DNA of 64,000 bases. Source: Trissonchulus latispiculum (lineage: Eukaryota > Nematoda > Enoplea > Enoplida > Ironidae). The notes beneath the pieces are model-generated. The model saw only the letters and a program-made list of their open reading frames with translations. It was not told the DNA's origin and searched no databases. This document shows, piece after piece, positions 1 to 11,069 of this stretch. The stretch is from NCBI GenBank assembly GCA_030248195.1, contig JASAND010011460.1:1-64000 (forward strand), in the 5' to 3' direction. The translations under genes were made by a program, and so were the position numbers. Every line of letters starts with the position of its first letter. Position 1 is the stretch's first letter.

Positions 1-2539
1 AAGTTTAAGCTGCAAGGAAATTCTGTCAGTTTGGTTATCTCAACTGTGGCTGTTCCTTTCCATAGCCTAAGTCGCTGTTTTGAGACATAAAAATTGGCAA
101 TTCCCATAAAGCGACTGAGTTATTGGGATGCAATGGAGGAATCGTTTATCGCAAGGAAATAATTGTGGGACCACATAAAAATTATGAAAATTGACGAAGT
201 ATCAAATGAAGCAAAAGGAGAAATGTCAATACTACTGTTGTCTACGTAACACGATATCTTTTCAAGTTCACCTAGTAGTTCTGTAGTATTACCTACTTGT
301 GACTATCCAACTAGCCTGACCGGTCAAACAATGGTCAAAAAATGGTCAAAAATACATACAAAACATACACCAAGTAACACAACCACCTTAACCTGTAGCT
401 CGTTTACGGCTAACAAAATTTATCAGGGTGAAATGTCAATGTCATCATAACATGGGTTGCAAAACAGTTATTGAATTTTTTGTGCTCAGTCGCAGAACCA
501 TGTCCCTTTCGGGGGCATCTTGTTTGTTTGGTGTCAGTTTGCTTTTGCGCAAATATATGGTTGTGTGTTGTGCATATCTTTTTCCATAGTTTGGATACTT
601 CTGGGATTTGAGAATAACATGAAATGTGTTTGTTTGTTTGTTTGTTCCGTTGTAGGCCGATTTGCGTTTGGTTGCTTTCTATTTTAATAGTACACTTATG
701 ACAGTAGCAACAACAAAATAGGAGAGTTCAAAGTAGTCAAACACTGCAACGTAAGTGCTAGGAGCTGTAAGCTGTATCTTAAGTATGTAATTTCCTGGAC
801 CCAAATCGACCCAATTCAACCATCTTTTGATTTCGAAAATCATAGTTTTCGACATTTTATGTAAATTGAGTAATTCTCCAAACAGCTGACGCTTTCTCCA
901 ACCGCTCTGAAATAAATAGAGCGAATGCAAGTTCAGTGTCTGAAGGGTTTCGTTATTCTGCGGATTGTCAATATACTAAAACGTTTAATATCTCGTAACC
1001 TAACATGTCGTTTCTTTTCTCAGTAGTGCCAATTCTAACTTTGCTGAATTTGGAAAACCATGTGCTTTTTGTGAGCCATCTTGTAGGTAAGTTGCCACAA
1101 ACAGGTAGCGGTAATCTGACATACCAACGGCCTTCTTTGGTAGCAGAAAATACAGGTTACGTCTTGTAATTTCAACAGAAGTTCGCTGGTAGATTTTAAG
1201 GGATATACCGCGGTACAATGGCTTAGTTTAGAGTAGTTAGAGTTAGAGTAGTGCTTAATGCAAAAGAAATCAATAGTCTCCACTGGTTTGCAGATGTAAT
1301 ACTCCAGAGGTTATTACTTGATACGCTGATAACAAAAACAGAGTTTATACGAGCGACCGTGGTCACAGATTTAAAAACTTAAATTTTTTGAAATTTTTGA
1401 AATTTTCCGTCGTTCAACATTGCACGGGTGACTTTTTAACGACCGCTCGCGGTAGGAAATAGTTTGTGAGCGGTCACCTCCCTTGCACAGTTGCCGCCCC
1501 CCACTTCTCCTTGAGTACCGTGAAGACAACAGGCATCTCTAAAAACTACAAGTTATAATTACAGTTCAAAACATACTTATACTTTTACTTCAAGTGAAAA
1601 ACTTCAGATTTCTTTAGTATTTTTTACTAGAAATTTTTATTATTGTTACTATTATAAAAGCCGGTAAAAGATACAAGAGTTACTTTTGTGGGGAAAACAG
1701 GACGCTCCGCTTGTGACTACCGTACAGGAACACTTTTGTGGAAAACCATTTCTACAGGAGTCTTTTTAAATAGTTTAGGTAGGACGACCTGCACAAACTG
1801 TCTTATTTTCTGCACAGACCAAAATCGGAAGACCGGTGGTCATCTGGGAAAGCTACCGTTGAAACAAAATGTTGGAAAAAGAGTGGTGTATTACTTAAAT
1901 AGAAAAATTAATCCGAAAACCTTTGATTTAAACGTCTCAACAGTGGAATATTGCTCCTTTAAGTGGACTATTTGTTGAATTGGCAAGGGAACTAAAGTCT
2001 GACCAAAAAATCTTGGAACCGAACTGTGAGCGCCTGTCCTGAGTTAACCTTTGAAGTTAATCTTCGACTTTAACATTTGACCGATTACCTTAGCAACGGT
2101 GAATACAATGGAATCTCATATAAGATGGCCTAATTCACGAAAACTACGGAGGAGGATAGAAGAAGTTAGCTGCATTATCAAGCAATAGTACATAAACATA
2201 TGTTGAGTGGACACAAACTGAGGGATTGTCATTGTGGCTCTTTTTGTGAGGACTCAAAAAGTTAACGACGATGTTTTACTTCACTGAGTATCTATGGGTT
2301 ATTCTAAGCTGACCAGTTGAAGCTCAAGCATTCCACAGATAATAAGAAATCGCAGTATGCGTAAAAAGCAGAGTATATTTCCCTTGCAGATGGTTTCGAA
2401 ATTTTCATCCATTCAACAGTATAAGCTACAGAGGTGACTAAAGGTTTGTTAACAACCATTTCAGAAAACAGAAACTTTAAGGACCTTCCCTCCTGCAGCA
2501 GAATCTAGATCATTCCAATATTTTAGGTCGAACTTTGCA
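1..2539. other. Intergenic, no supported gene
   Basis: I see no credible coding region. The open frames are short and lack family resemblance. The stretch holds a small hairpin at about 1441-1475 (arms GACCGCTCGC / GTGAGCGGTC) and, at 1991-2060, a degenerate copy of a dispersed repeat whose inverted copies form the ends of the element at 37741-38899. Confidence 0.6.
1991..2060 (+). repeat. Solo end of the 37.7-kb TTAA element family
   Basis: The segment beginning ACTAAAGTCTGACCAAAAAA and running through a TTGGAACCGAACTGTGAGCG-like block closely matches the terminal repeats at 37755-37815 and, inverted, 38820-38890. A shorter match occurs at 46083. It is read as a fragment of a non-autonomous DNA transposon family. 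Confidence 0.6.
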
Positions 2540-3562
2540 TCATTCGTGAACAGTAGGCAAATGTCCGTGATGCCGACTCTTAGACACCATGGTATTCGAA
2601 TTCATGTTATATTCGTTAACGGGATAAACTTGGTGTCTACAGCAACCTAAACACTTAAAAAATGCATGTGCCTCTATTCTGAAAGTATGATTAAATAGAA
2701 TGTAAAACAGGAGATTAATTCCGTAGTTTAATCCCAAAATCAGGTGCACACCGTAGGCCCAGAAAGAATCTTTGTCGGAAATACTAAGTTTCCCGGTAGC
2801 ATCAGCCATTTGAAAGTAAATTGGCGCTGGTATGATACACATCACAAAGCCAACGAAACAACAAAACATCATTTTAGATCCACGGGCACGCTTTTTCATT
2901 TCAGCCTTGGTAGCTAATTGCCTAGTAGTTTTGATTTTTAGAAATATAGAAATATAACAAAATAACATAACTGAGCAGGGAATATATATAAACATTGCAT
3001 CCATTGCAAACTTCCAAATCGGCAATCTTGCATCGATAATACATATTCCAAATGTCACCAACACAGTAAATGAACCAAGTAATCTCGTCCCAGCCAAGAT
3101 ACATACAACGAAAAAAGTGAATCCCCAAACTATAGTTATCCACAAAATGGCAGCGGCTTTAACGTTAAACGCCCTTTTGTATACAGCAGGCATGAAAACT
3201 GCAGTAAATCTGTTTACAGAAATTAAAGCTTGTCCAAATGGAGAAGCATAAGCACAAAACCAACCCCATGCACCTGCCCACCTGCAAAACGCATCCATTT
3301 TAATAATATCAGAGGGTAATGTGCTTTTGGAAGGTCCAAAATAGACTGCCTCAAAACCTTCCAGAACACCCCATGTCATGCAAGCCAATAGGTCCGTTAT
3401 TGCAAGTAGTAAGACTAAAACATATGTAGCTTGGTTTCGAAGCTTTTGTGATGATAGAATGACTGCAAGTACTGTAACATTACAAAATCCAAGAAGTGCG
3501 TGGGAGATTATCCAGGAAATGCCTCCTACCATGGCCTTTTCTGAATCAGTTATATTCACCAT
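2540..3562 (-). CDS. Seven-transmembrane receptor, copy 1 (rhodopsin-like, chemoreceptor-like)
   Basis: Predicted plasma-membrane GPCR of 340 residues if translation starts at 3562. An upstream in-frame ATG at 3598 would add 12 residues, but the 3562 start aligns with paralog starts (short N-terminus with sequon N-I-T, then S-E-K). Seven hydrophobic segments are visible. Family marks: Asn in TM1 (GFCN), Asp in TM2 (AITDL), a Cys at the top of TM3 (AFCRWAG), NRF at the TM3 end instead of DRY, a Cys in ECL2 (FGICII), Pro in TM6 (CIIPAP) and N-x3-Y in TM7 (NLLFY). The helix-8 motif reads FNHTFR rather than FNPTFR. The tail carries a CLGCC cluster that could be palmitoylated. It is intronless and most like copy 3. 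Ligand and G protein cannot be read from sequence; a chemosensory role is inference from the tandem, lineage-specific look. Confidence 0.9.
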   Translation of the reverse strand: MVNITDSEKAMVGGISWIISHALLGFCNVTVLAVILSSQKLRNQATYVLVLLLAITDLLACMTWGVLEGFEAVYFGPSKSTLPSDIIKMDAFCRWAGAWGWFCAYASPFGQALISVNRFTAVFMPAVYKRAFNVKAAAILWITIVWGFTFFVVCILAGTRLLGSFTVLVTFGICIIDARLPIWKFAMDAMFIYIPCSVMLFCYISIFLKIKTTRQLATKAEMKKRARGSKMMFCCFVGFVMCIIPAPIYFQMADATGKLSISDKDSFWAYGVHLILGLNYGINLLFYILFNHTFRIEAHAFFKCLGCCRHQVYPVNEYNMNSNTMVSKSRHHGHLPTVHE

Positions 3563-3598
3563 GGTTGCAGTAGTAACAGTTGCGAAAAAATTATGCAA

Positions 3599-3992
3599 TG
3601 ATTTTCTAAAACATTAAAAAAATTACGCAAGTAACAACATTTAGTTAGATTAGACCGCTGAATCCTTATGAAACCTGTGCGTACAGTCCTCAAAAAGCTT
3701 AGTAGCTTCCGCTACGGTCAAATATTTACCGTTGTGGCGAATTTATTATTTGCGGTTATAGCAGAGATGTATTTTTGATGTTTTTCCAATTTGATGGTAA
3801 TATTGTACAGCAGGTTCGCTAGTTTCTCGTTGACTGCAGCTGTGGGAGGATCAAAATGTATATGAGTAGATTTCTGAGCAGCTCAGATATGCAGTCGTTG
3901 TTAGCGGACAACCTAGAAAAATGGAATTACTTTATAGTTTGTCGAATGATTAGGTTTATTTGGCACAGTGAAACCTGTAAGTATCAGCTGGT
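3599..3992. other. Receptor 1 upstream region
   Basis: About 400 bp 5' of the minus-strand receptor, with no gene. It should contain the receptor 1 promoter, but I see no TATA box or initiator I would defend. It ends at the foldback element starting near 3993. Confidence 0.4.
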
Positions 3993-5150
3993 CTTGATGA
4001 GCGGTTCGTGAGCACAGTCCAATCTTGTGCTTTCACCACGTGGGCGGGATGTCAAGTTTTGATCCTTGACTTTGTTTCATTATACCACAAGATACAGACG
4101 TGCTATAACCACGCTTGCTCTTCAATTTACTCATGAGCGTTCCTATGTGTAGGCAAAAGGCAATCTCCTTAGCTGTCATGTAGTTTTCAAAAATTTTAGT
4201 TTGAGTCTACTGACCCCATTTGTCGGGAGTAGCGCGAATTCAGTTTATTCGAGCTGGAGAGCTTATTGCTGCTAGGCCAGGTACAATTCTATGATTAAAA
4301 ATTTTTGGGACTATGCTACATCTGCTGGCCAAAACTGAGCTAAATCACAGACCAGTTCCGAGATATAGCCCTAAGTTTAAAAATTGTCGAATTTAAGCCA
4401 AAAGAGCGATTAAGTCAACTTTAGGCCAGCATAGCCGACTAATGCGAAAAGATATTGAGCTAATATTTTGCAAACATGAACTACGACGACGTTTTCGGTC
4501 AATTTCAGCCATATCTGAGAAAGTTTATTTTTTCGATTTTGGAACCTCAAATGCCAAAACCTTTTCGCAGTATCTTTCCCCATTAGTCGATTACGACGGC
4601 TCAAAATAATTATGTAATAATTACTCATAATTACTGTTATGGCTCAAAATGGCGAATTTTCAAACTTTGAAGGGTCTAGGATTTGGCTCACGCCAGCCGC
4701 TGCGGAGGAGCCAGCAGATTTATTACGTTCCTAGATACATTAAGAAATTGCATTGGGCCCAGCAGTAATAAGCTCTCTAGCTCGAATAAACTTACTTCGT
4801 ACTCTGCTTTAACCAGCAGATTTACTATGGTCCTAAAAAATTATGAATCAAAAAATTGTACCTGGCCTAGTAGCAATAAGTTCTCTAGTTCGAATAAATT
4901 TAATTTGCGCTACTCCCGACAGATGGGGTTAGTACACTCAAACCACAATTTTTGAAAACTACATTACTGCCAAGGAAGTTGCCTTTTGCGTACACATTGG
5001 AAAGCTCTATCAGCAAATTGAAGAGCAAGCGTGGTATTATAGCACATCTATATCTTGCAGTATGATGGAACAAAGTTAAGAATCAAGACTTTCCATACAG
5101 GCGACATGGTCAAATCACAAAATTGTACCTTACTCACGAACCGCTTATCA
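3993..5150. mobile_element. Foldback element, about 1.15 kb inverted repeat
   Basis: The left arm starts GAGCGGTTCGTGAG (about 3998) and the right arm ends CTCACGAACCGCTT (about 5147). The arms match inward for several hundred bases with scattered substitutions: a CAAGCGTGG...ATAGC block, a TTTTTGAAAACTACAT block, a CGGGAGTAGCGC block and the TTCGAGCTAGAGAGCTTATT block all recur inverted. There is no coding potential. This is a non-autonomous foldback-type DNA transposon; no clear target duplication was found. Confidence 0.75.
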
Positions 5151-5396
5151 AAACATGTATGTACCCTTAGCACACCGACTCCTTGAGTCAGACCTGAAAC
5201 CTTATGAATCATTATCCTTGTGTGAAGGACTTCTTGATCCACCCCTTACTTTCTTTGGTCTGCTCTGGACTTTTTCCCAAAACCAATTTTAAAGTGGTGT
5301 GCGGGAGGATACCGCTGCACACCAATTTTTGAGTCATGGAACGATATTCTGCAGAACATTAGCAAATTCATTCGTCTTCATGATCCACTTATCAGA
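5151..5396. mobile_element. Left arm of an inverted-repeat element interrupted by the LTR element
   Basis: This segment (starting near GTATGTACCCTTAGCACACC) is colinear with 52161-52405 and, inverted, with 53170-53419. The sequence resumes after the LTR retrotransposon at 12635 (ACAATCCAAATTCC matches ACCATCCATATTCC at 52420), which shows the element was split by the insertion. Confidence 0.8.
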
Positions 5397-5784
5397 TGTT
5401 AACTACCGGTTTACTGTCCGGTAATTAAACCGGCACTTAGATGGCGAATCGAATGCAGGTTCTAAAGTCCTACCTAAGGTGCAACTCGCTCACGAAAAGA
5501 AGTAACCCTAACTAAGATGCCCTAATAGAAAGAAATACCATCGTATTTAATAAGAACTTACGGAGTCTTTAATGGCAAATAAGAAATATGGACAATAATA
5601 TAAAGAATGGCTCAACAGGCCGACTGGACACGATGACGGTTACACTACAACTGATTACATAAGCAATTAAGCTACATGATGTAAGCTAGATGGTTGCTGT
5701 TTGGATCTGATACATCGATCATTCACGAAAGATAAATAGAGTAATTTAGGGCGGATTAACAGTTAGTAAAGTAGGTTTTTAACA
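5397..5784 (-). repeat. 3' LTR (left copy)
   Basis: 388 bp, bounded by TGTTAACTACC on the left and GTTTTTAACA on the right. It differs from the right copy by a 4-bp indel (near 5465) and a handful of substitutions. Confidence 0.9.
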
Positions 5785-5800
5785 TCATCCCCCTGGAAAT
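5785..5800 (-). promoter_or_regulatory. Polypurine tract next to the 3' LTR
   Basis: On the minus strand this reads as a purine run (CCAGGGGGATGA) immediately before the LTR start TGTTAAAAACC, where the plus-strand primer tract of a retrotransposon is expected. Confidence 0.6.
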
Positions 5801-8592
5801 AATTTTAGCGCCTGATAAAATTCCATGATAACGAGAGTGCTACCGTAATTCGAGTAAAGAATAAAAGTAGATAAAGTCCCATTTCTAACTCCGTATGAGC
5901 GGACCTAAACCGTGCAACACCGTGCGGTGCGCCATTCAGATGCCCACATAAGAGTGAAAGAAAGACCTTCAAAAGAAAGAAAGATTTGGTAGCTATTGGT
6001 AGTCAAAATACAAGTAACCTCGAAACATAGGGGTTAGATGTTTCACATTGAACGTAAACTTGATAGCAATATTAGACTAACTGTAAATCCAATTTAGAAA
6101 AACAAGAAACGTAAGTTCACTAAGAAGAAAATCCCACAATAGAAAAACAAGTACCCTTAAGACCACTATTGAATAAAACCACACAAACACACAAACCACA
6201 AGCACACACAAAACATTCACACTTACAAGTACTTATACAGCGCGCACAATGCAAAAATTCACTGCTTTACAAGAGTAAGATACTACATATTATCCTATAC
6301 ACTGTCAAAAACACAAAGTTACCTTTACAACGATTTCAATACATTTTACCTTTACAACAGTGAAAAAGAAGACAAATATAGGTTGATAATGGATCTTATT
6401 ACATGACATTAAACAGTACATCTTATAAGATAAATATAGCTTTATGCTAACAGTACAAAGAAAAGAAACAATACAGATAATTACAGATTCACAGACTCAA
6501 CAGATGTAATGAGCAGAACAGAAACTACCGAATCAGTACAATCCATTCTAACTCAACTCTTGAACCTACCTTGGCATAAATGCCCTCAGCATCAATGAAT
6601 TGCATTACCGAAATGGTAGTTTAAAAGAAAACAAATTTCAACACAACAAATAATCCAAAGTAAACCCTAAATAAATCTAACTTAAAGATCCATAAGAAGA
6701 AAAATTCAAGAATTTAGTTTATCCGAAAGATAATAGTCTTTAAAATAATCCTAACTCACACTACGAAACCACAAATACCACTACAAATACTTCAAATTAC
6801 AGATTCAACGATTCATCCCCTGGTGAAAAAATACGAGTACCCACGAGTAATAAACACAAAAGAACACATATCCTATCCTGACAAAGCCAAAAATAATCCA
6901 AAAACTATACAAAATCAAAGCTAAGTACACAAAGATAGACAGAAAAGTGAAAATAACTAACAAACTACGTACTAACTACAGACAGAAATATAAAGCACAA
7001 AATTTAAAGACACTAATCAAAAAGACAAAATATTATGGCAGTTAAAAGTTATAGTTCTTTGATGGCTGTTGGTATGCCTTGAGATTGAGCATAAAGCACC
7101 GTTGGATGGAATGCACTCGAGATGGAAAAGATAGCTGTATAGCTGAAAATAAACAAGCATTCACTACCACAAAAATACTCGTATCAACCTAAGAGATTCA
7201 AAGATTTGTAAATAAAGATCTAATAGAAAAAGAGAAAAGATAGAGATAGAAAAGAGAAAAGAAAAGAATTTCTAAGGTTTTACAAAATCACGCTTTTACA
7301 AATAACTAAAGCTTCACTCAAAAAAACTACTTAATTACACCAACACATAAATACATCATGAGTACCCTTTTAAGTCCGAGCTTTTAAACTAAATTCAAGA
7401 TTAGAAAAGAAAAGAAGTTTTACAAAAGATAAGATCTACTTTACACCGAAATGGCTTGAGCTGAATTAGGTGTTAAAAATAAAGATATAGAATAAAGTAC
7501 TGCTCTAATCTACTGCCAAAAATTACAAAGCAAATATAGAATACAGAAGTAAACATAACATAATTAAGAATAAAGAAGCTTTATAACCAATTAGTTAGAA
7601 ATTCAAAAAGTTCAAAATGCAGAATTAGCTTGCCAAATTAAGTAACAAATACAAAGCAAAAACCAAAATAAAATACTAACTACTAAACAACATATTTATA
7701 GACGCTGGCATCTTATTTTTATTGGTCCTTTTAATATAGATAGGACTCGTTTTGCCTCTTTTGAGATGCCTTTATTTTCTCTGCGTCAGATTTACTGCAT
7801 CATTCTTTTTATGGGCTTTTAGCTGTATGCATATTAATACGGTTAACAACAAAGACAAAATTCAAAATACAAGAAATTCAAAATAATGAAGTAGAATAAG
7901 TAAATGCCCAATTAACAATGAATCGAAAAACAGTAACTCTGATTAGCAATACAAAAGTCTAATTAGACTAGCAGTACAAGAGGTGACTTCTCGCAATCCA
8001 TGCGCACAAAAGACTAAGCTTGACTAATAGTAAACCGTATATAAGCGACTACGCGCTATCCGTACTAGCAAAAATAATAACAAATGACTATAGCAAGCTA
8101 ATTCCAACTTATGACCACAAGATTCGTCTTCCAAATAAAATAATGAGGCGTTTTAGGATTACACGTATATAATAAGCCTCGGAAGATTACTTCTTCTTCA
8201 CAACAACAACAACAATACAACGAATAACTAATAAATTGCTTGCTTTTTAATGACTTTCAATACTTCAGATTAGTAAACTAGCAAAACAAATGCTTTAGTA
8301 AAAAAAAATTCCACAAAAGTAAGCTTTCAAGTAATTCAGATTAACGATTAGTAAAACTAGACCAAAATTAGTACGAAAAGTAGAGAAAAAAGTAAAAAAC
8401 AAAATACAAGCGATAGACGCTACCAGACGACAGCACTAGTCATAAGTATATACGACTAGGAGCATTGTGGGTAGCTACGTACTAGGTGAAGGAAAACTTG
8501 CACTTAGCACGCAAAAAAGTAACGATATACAACCCGATGACCGCAAAAAATACTCTTTCATACGTACATCTGGTATATACGTATATCTAATA
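5801..8592. other. Non-coding 3' interior of the LTR element, strand-skewed
   Basis: About 2.8 kb with no ORF of substance on either strand. The plus strand is very A-rich and G-poor (runs such as ACACAAACACACAAACC), so the element RNA would be U-rich. No degraded pol domain is recognisable by eye. Confidence 0.6.
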
Positions 8593-9144
8593 TCATGATC
8601 TAATTGCAGAGAAAGGCGATGACAAAGCTCGTGGCTGAGAAGTTATAATCACATTGGACTTTTCCAAACCAAGTCCATTTTCCATATACGTATTTTGCTT
8701 CAGCTTTTCATAAGTGCTTTTTTCCATATCGTCAGCACTTGAATTGCCCTTTTCTTCATCAAACAGTAAATCCAAACCATAATCATAATTCTTTGGGGCA
8801 ATAGTTAATACAGTTCCCATAAAAGCTGAAGTATCACTCATTGAGCCACTGTTCGCAAGAGCTTTGTTGGATTCCACTTTGTTTCTGCCATTCTCAAACT
8901 GTTCAAAAGAATCTTCACTTGAAGGTAATACGTATACTTCCATAGTTAAATGTCTTCCAGGAAAATCAGGATCAGGGACACGTATCCACTTTGTCTCCAA
9001 ATCTTTATCTTCTTTCAGACTGACATTCCGTTCAGACTTTCCAACTGTCGGCTGATCACGTAATACAGAATCCAAGGGTTCATCAGCAATGGAAGGGGCA
9101 ATACTTGTTCCAATGAAATCCATGCAAGGGTCATAGTGTTCCAA
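8593..9144 (-). CDS. Retrotransposon ORF2, acidic, -1 frame relative to ORF1
   Basis: An open frame of about 183 codons, listed from a TTG because the frame stays open further upstream without an ATG at that point. It overlaps the end of ORF1 by at least 130 bases in the -1 frame. The product is acidic (segments such as KEDKDLETKW, LLFDEEKG), without a retroviral-type protease or polymerase motif I recognise. In the overlap this frame looks more protein-like than ORF1, so the two may make one polypeptide through a -1 shift, an old 1-base indel or splicing. Function unknown. Confidence 0.5.
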   Translation of the reverse strand: MEHYDPCMDFIGTSIAPSIADEPLDSVLRDQPTVGKSERNVSLKEDKDLETKWIRVPDPDFPGRHLTMEVYVLPSSEDSFEQFENGRNKVESNKALANSGSMSDTSAFMGTVLTIAPKNYDYGLDLLFDEEKGNSSADDMEKSTYEKLKQNTYMENGLGLEKSNVIITSQPRALSSPFSAIRS

Positions 9145-10361
9145 GCCTTCACAGCACGAGATATGCCATCTTTGAGATCATTGTGTCCTGAAGAAAGTGC
9201 TTCTTTGCTCTTGTCCAAATAATCAGACTCCAGTGAACGTAAGGTCGAATTTGAAATAGTCGAAACCTGGGACTGTGAGCACGAAAAATTATGGACTTGG
9301 CATTTTCTGCCCAGACAATCTGCCTGCTTCGAAATACCGTAGAGCTTATCAGAATTGTTCGAAGAAAACCCGTTCAAACAAGCGGATTTGCGTTTAGGGA
9401 GGTATGCCCTGTTTTGGGGGGTCAAAAACGTACATTTTCCAAAATTTTGACAACAAGAAGCAAAATTCGAGGGATAAGAACGTGAAATTCTGTTCCAGCG
9501 CATCGCGGTTGGCCTAAAACTACTGTTCATTTGACTCTGAGGGCCCAATTTTGCAAATCGACCAGAAATATTTTGAGATTTGGGCCAAATGACACTATGG
9601 CCATATTGAAAAACGTTTTGGCCTGTAAAAAATCTTGGAGAAACAAATCTTGGAAACGAATATCGGTTATAGTAGCAGTTCATAGGGCTACTCCTCATTG
9701 CGCTATTCGTTTGGTTCTGCCACTCCGTAAAAAATTTTTCGCCTGAAAAATCTGGACATACATCAAAGGTTCGAAAACGACCATTTTTCGAAGGATTTTT
9801 CGACCTAGAAAAAGACGTCTGAAGGTTAGGACGAAAAGAATGCAGGTTTCTGGTGTAGTTTCCTAGGCCACAACTAGGAATAACATTGAATTCGTTTCTG
9901 TACGTAGAACTTGAATTTCGACCAGAAAAAGTTCGAAATTGGGGATCTGCAAAATTGGTCAAAGTGTCACTATAGGAAATTCCGTTATTAAAACGTCTCA
10001 AATAACCTGAATTCTGGTTCGGAAAACAGAAAAAACCAAACGAAAAACATCTGATGGGTGGGGGCACGTATATACTAAGCAAACTTGGTGGAGAAAAACC
10101 ATTTCTGGAACTACGTACGTATGTCGGCGAAATCGAAACATTGGACGAAAAATTCGTAGTTCTCGGTGAAAACGCAAAATCACCATAGCGTGAACTTCTC
10201 GAAATATTGCGCGGATGGGCATGAAAGGAAAATCGGGATCGAAAATTATACATACGTATGGGACACGTAGCCATTAAATGGCCAACTCTGTGACAGAAAA
10301 AACAAGAACGAAACTGTCTTGTAGACAAATTATTGTGGCAAATGTGGCTATAACTGCGCAT
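9015..10361 (-). CDS. Retrotransposon ORF1, zinc-knuckle (Gag/nucleocapsid-like) protein
   Basis: An ATG at 10361, two codons after an in-frame TAG, opens 448 codons. Near the N-terminus Cys20, Cys23, His28 and Cys33 form a CX2CX4HX4C knuckle (CFFCHRVGHLMATC), the nucleic-acid-binding motif of Gag/nucleocapsid proteins. The rest is basic, low-complexity and rich in Ser, Arg, Asn and Phe (repeated FRTF, SGRF, FSR), like a disordered RNA-binding tail. The capsid part that normally precedes a knuckle is not visible, so an upstream exon or loss is possible. It is the only long ORF between the LTRs. Inferred role: binding and packaging element RNA. Confidence 0.6.
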   Translation of the reverse strand: MRSYSHICHNNLSTRQFRSCFFCHRVGHLMATCPIRMYNFRSRFSFHAHPRNISRSSRYGDFAFSPRTTNFSSNVSISPTYVRSSRNGFSPPSLLSIYVPPPIRCFSFGFFCFPNQNSGYLRRFNNGISYSDTLTNFADPQFRTFSGRNSSSTYRNEFNVIPSCGLGNYTRNLHSFRPNLQTSFSRSKNPSKNGRFRTFDVCPDFSGEKFFTEWQNQTNSAMRSSPMNCYYNRYSFPRFVSPRFFTGQNVFQYGHSVIWPKSQNISGRFAKLGPQSQMNSSFRPTAMRWNRISRSYPSNFASCCQNFGKCTFLTPQNRAYLPKRKSACLNGFSSNNSDKLYGISKQADCLGRKCQVHNFSCSQSQVSTISNSTLRSLESDYLDKSKEALSSGHNDLKDGISRAVKAWNTMTLAWISLEQVLPLPLLMNPWILYYVISRQLESLNGMSV

Positions 10362-11069
10362 TACAAACTATAATGGACTAATAAATCGAAAAAGAAAAAC
10401 CGAGTCAATAATTATAACAGGAAAATCGAAAAAAAGAAAAGCAACTTCGGGGGTCATGCCGAAAAAAAACCGTAAACGTGTCGATATATACGTATACTTG
10501 GCTACAAAAACACGTCAAAATGGATTCAAAACAACGAATTGTCCGTATACCAACGCAATGCTGACAAAAATACTTCGTTTCAGAAGAAAAAATGCAATTG
10601 CGCACAAAAATAGCGAAATTTGCTCAAACACAGAAAAAAATGAAAATTGTCGACGAAACAACTGGGGAGGAGGCACATTTCTTTCCCAAAATGGGCAAAA
10701 TTGCACAAAAGCAGCATATTTAGAGCATGTGCGACCTTCTGTTTGCTTAAAATCAACCAAAACTACCAGTTTTCTAAAGTACGTATGTTTCCAAATGTCA
10801 AAATTTCGTCAAAAATCCGTCTAAAAATGCATTTTTTCCACGAAAACGAGATCTACATAATACGCGTCTGCTCGGAAGTTAATGCTTACGTACACACAAA
10901 ACAGAAGTTTGCCTCAAATCCACCCAAAAATACAAAAAAACTTAAAAATTCGTCGAAAAAATACAATTTTTGCCTCAGTCGGCCTTATATACGTATACAA
11001 AAAAATTACAAAAATCGTCGGTAAATTGCTTCAAGAGACAAAACAAACGTTTCTGATTGACTCACAAGT

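Noticed and set aside
3378..3617. Plus-strand ORFs across receptor genes (also 23983-24177, 41379-41690, 50670-50921, 55918-56346)
   Set aside because: They are antisense to conserved receptor coding sequence and recur only because the receptors are paralogs.
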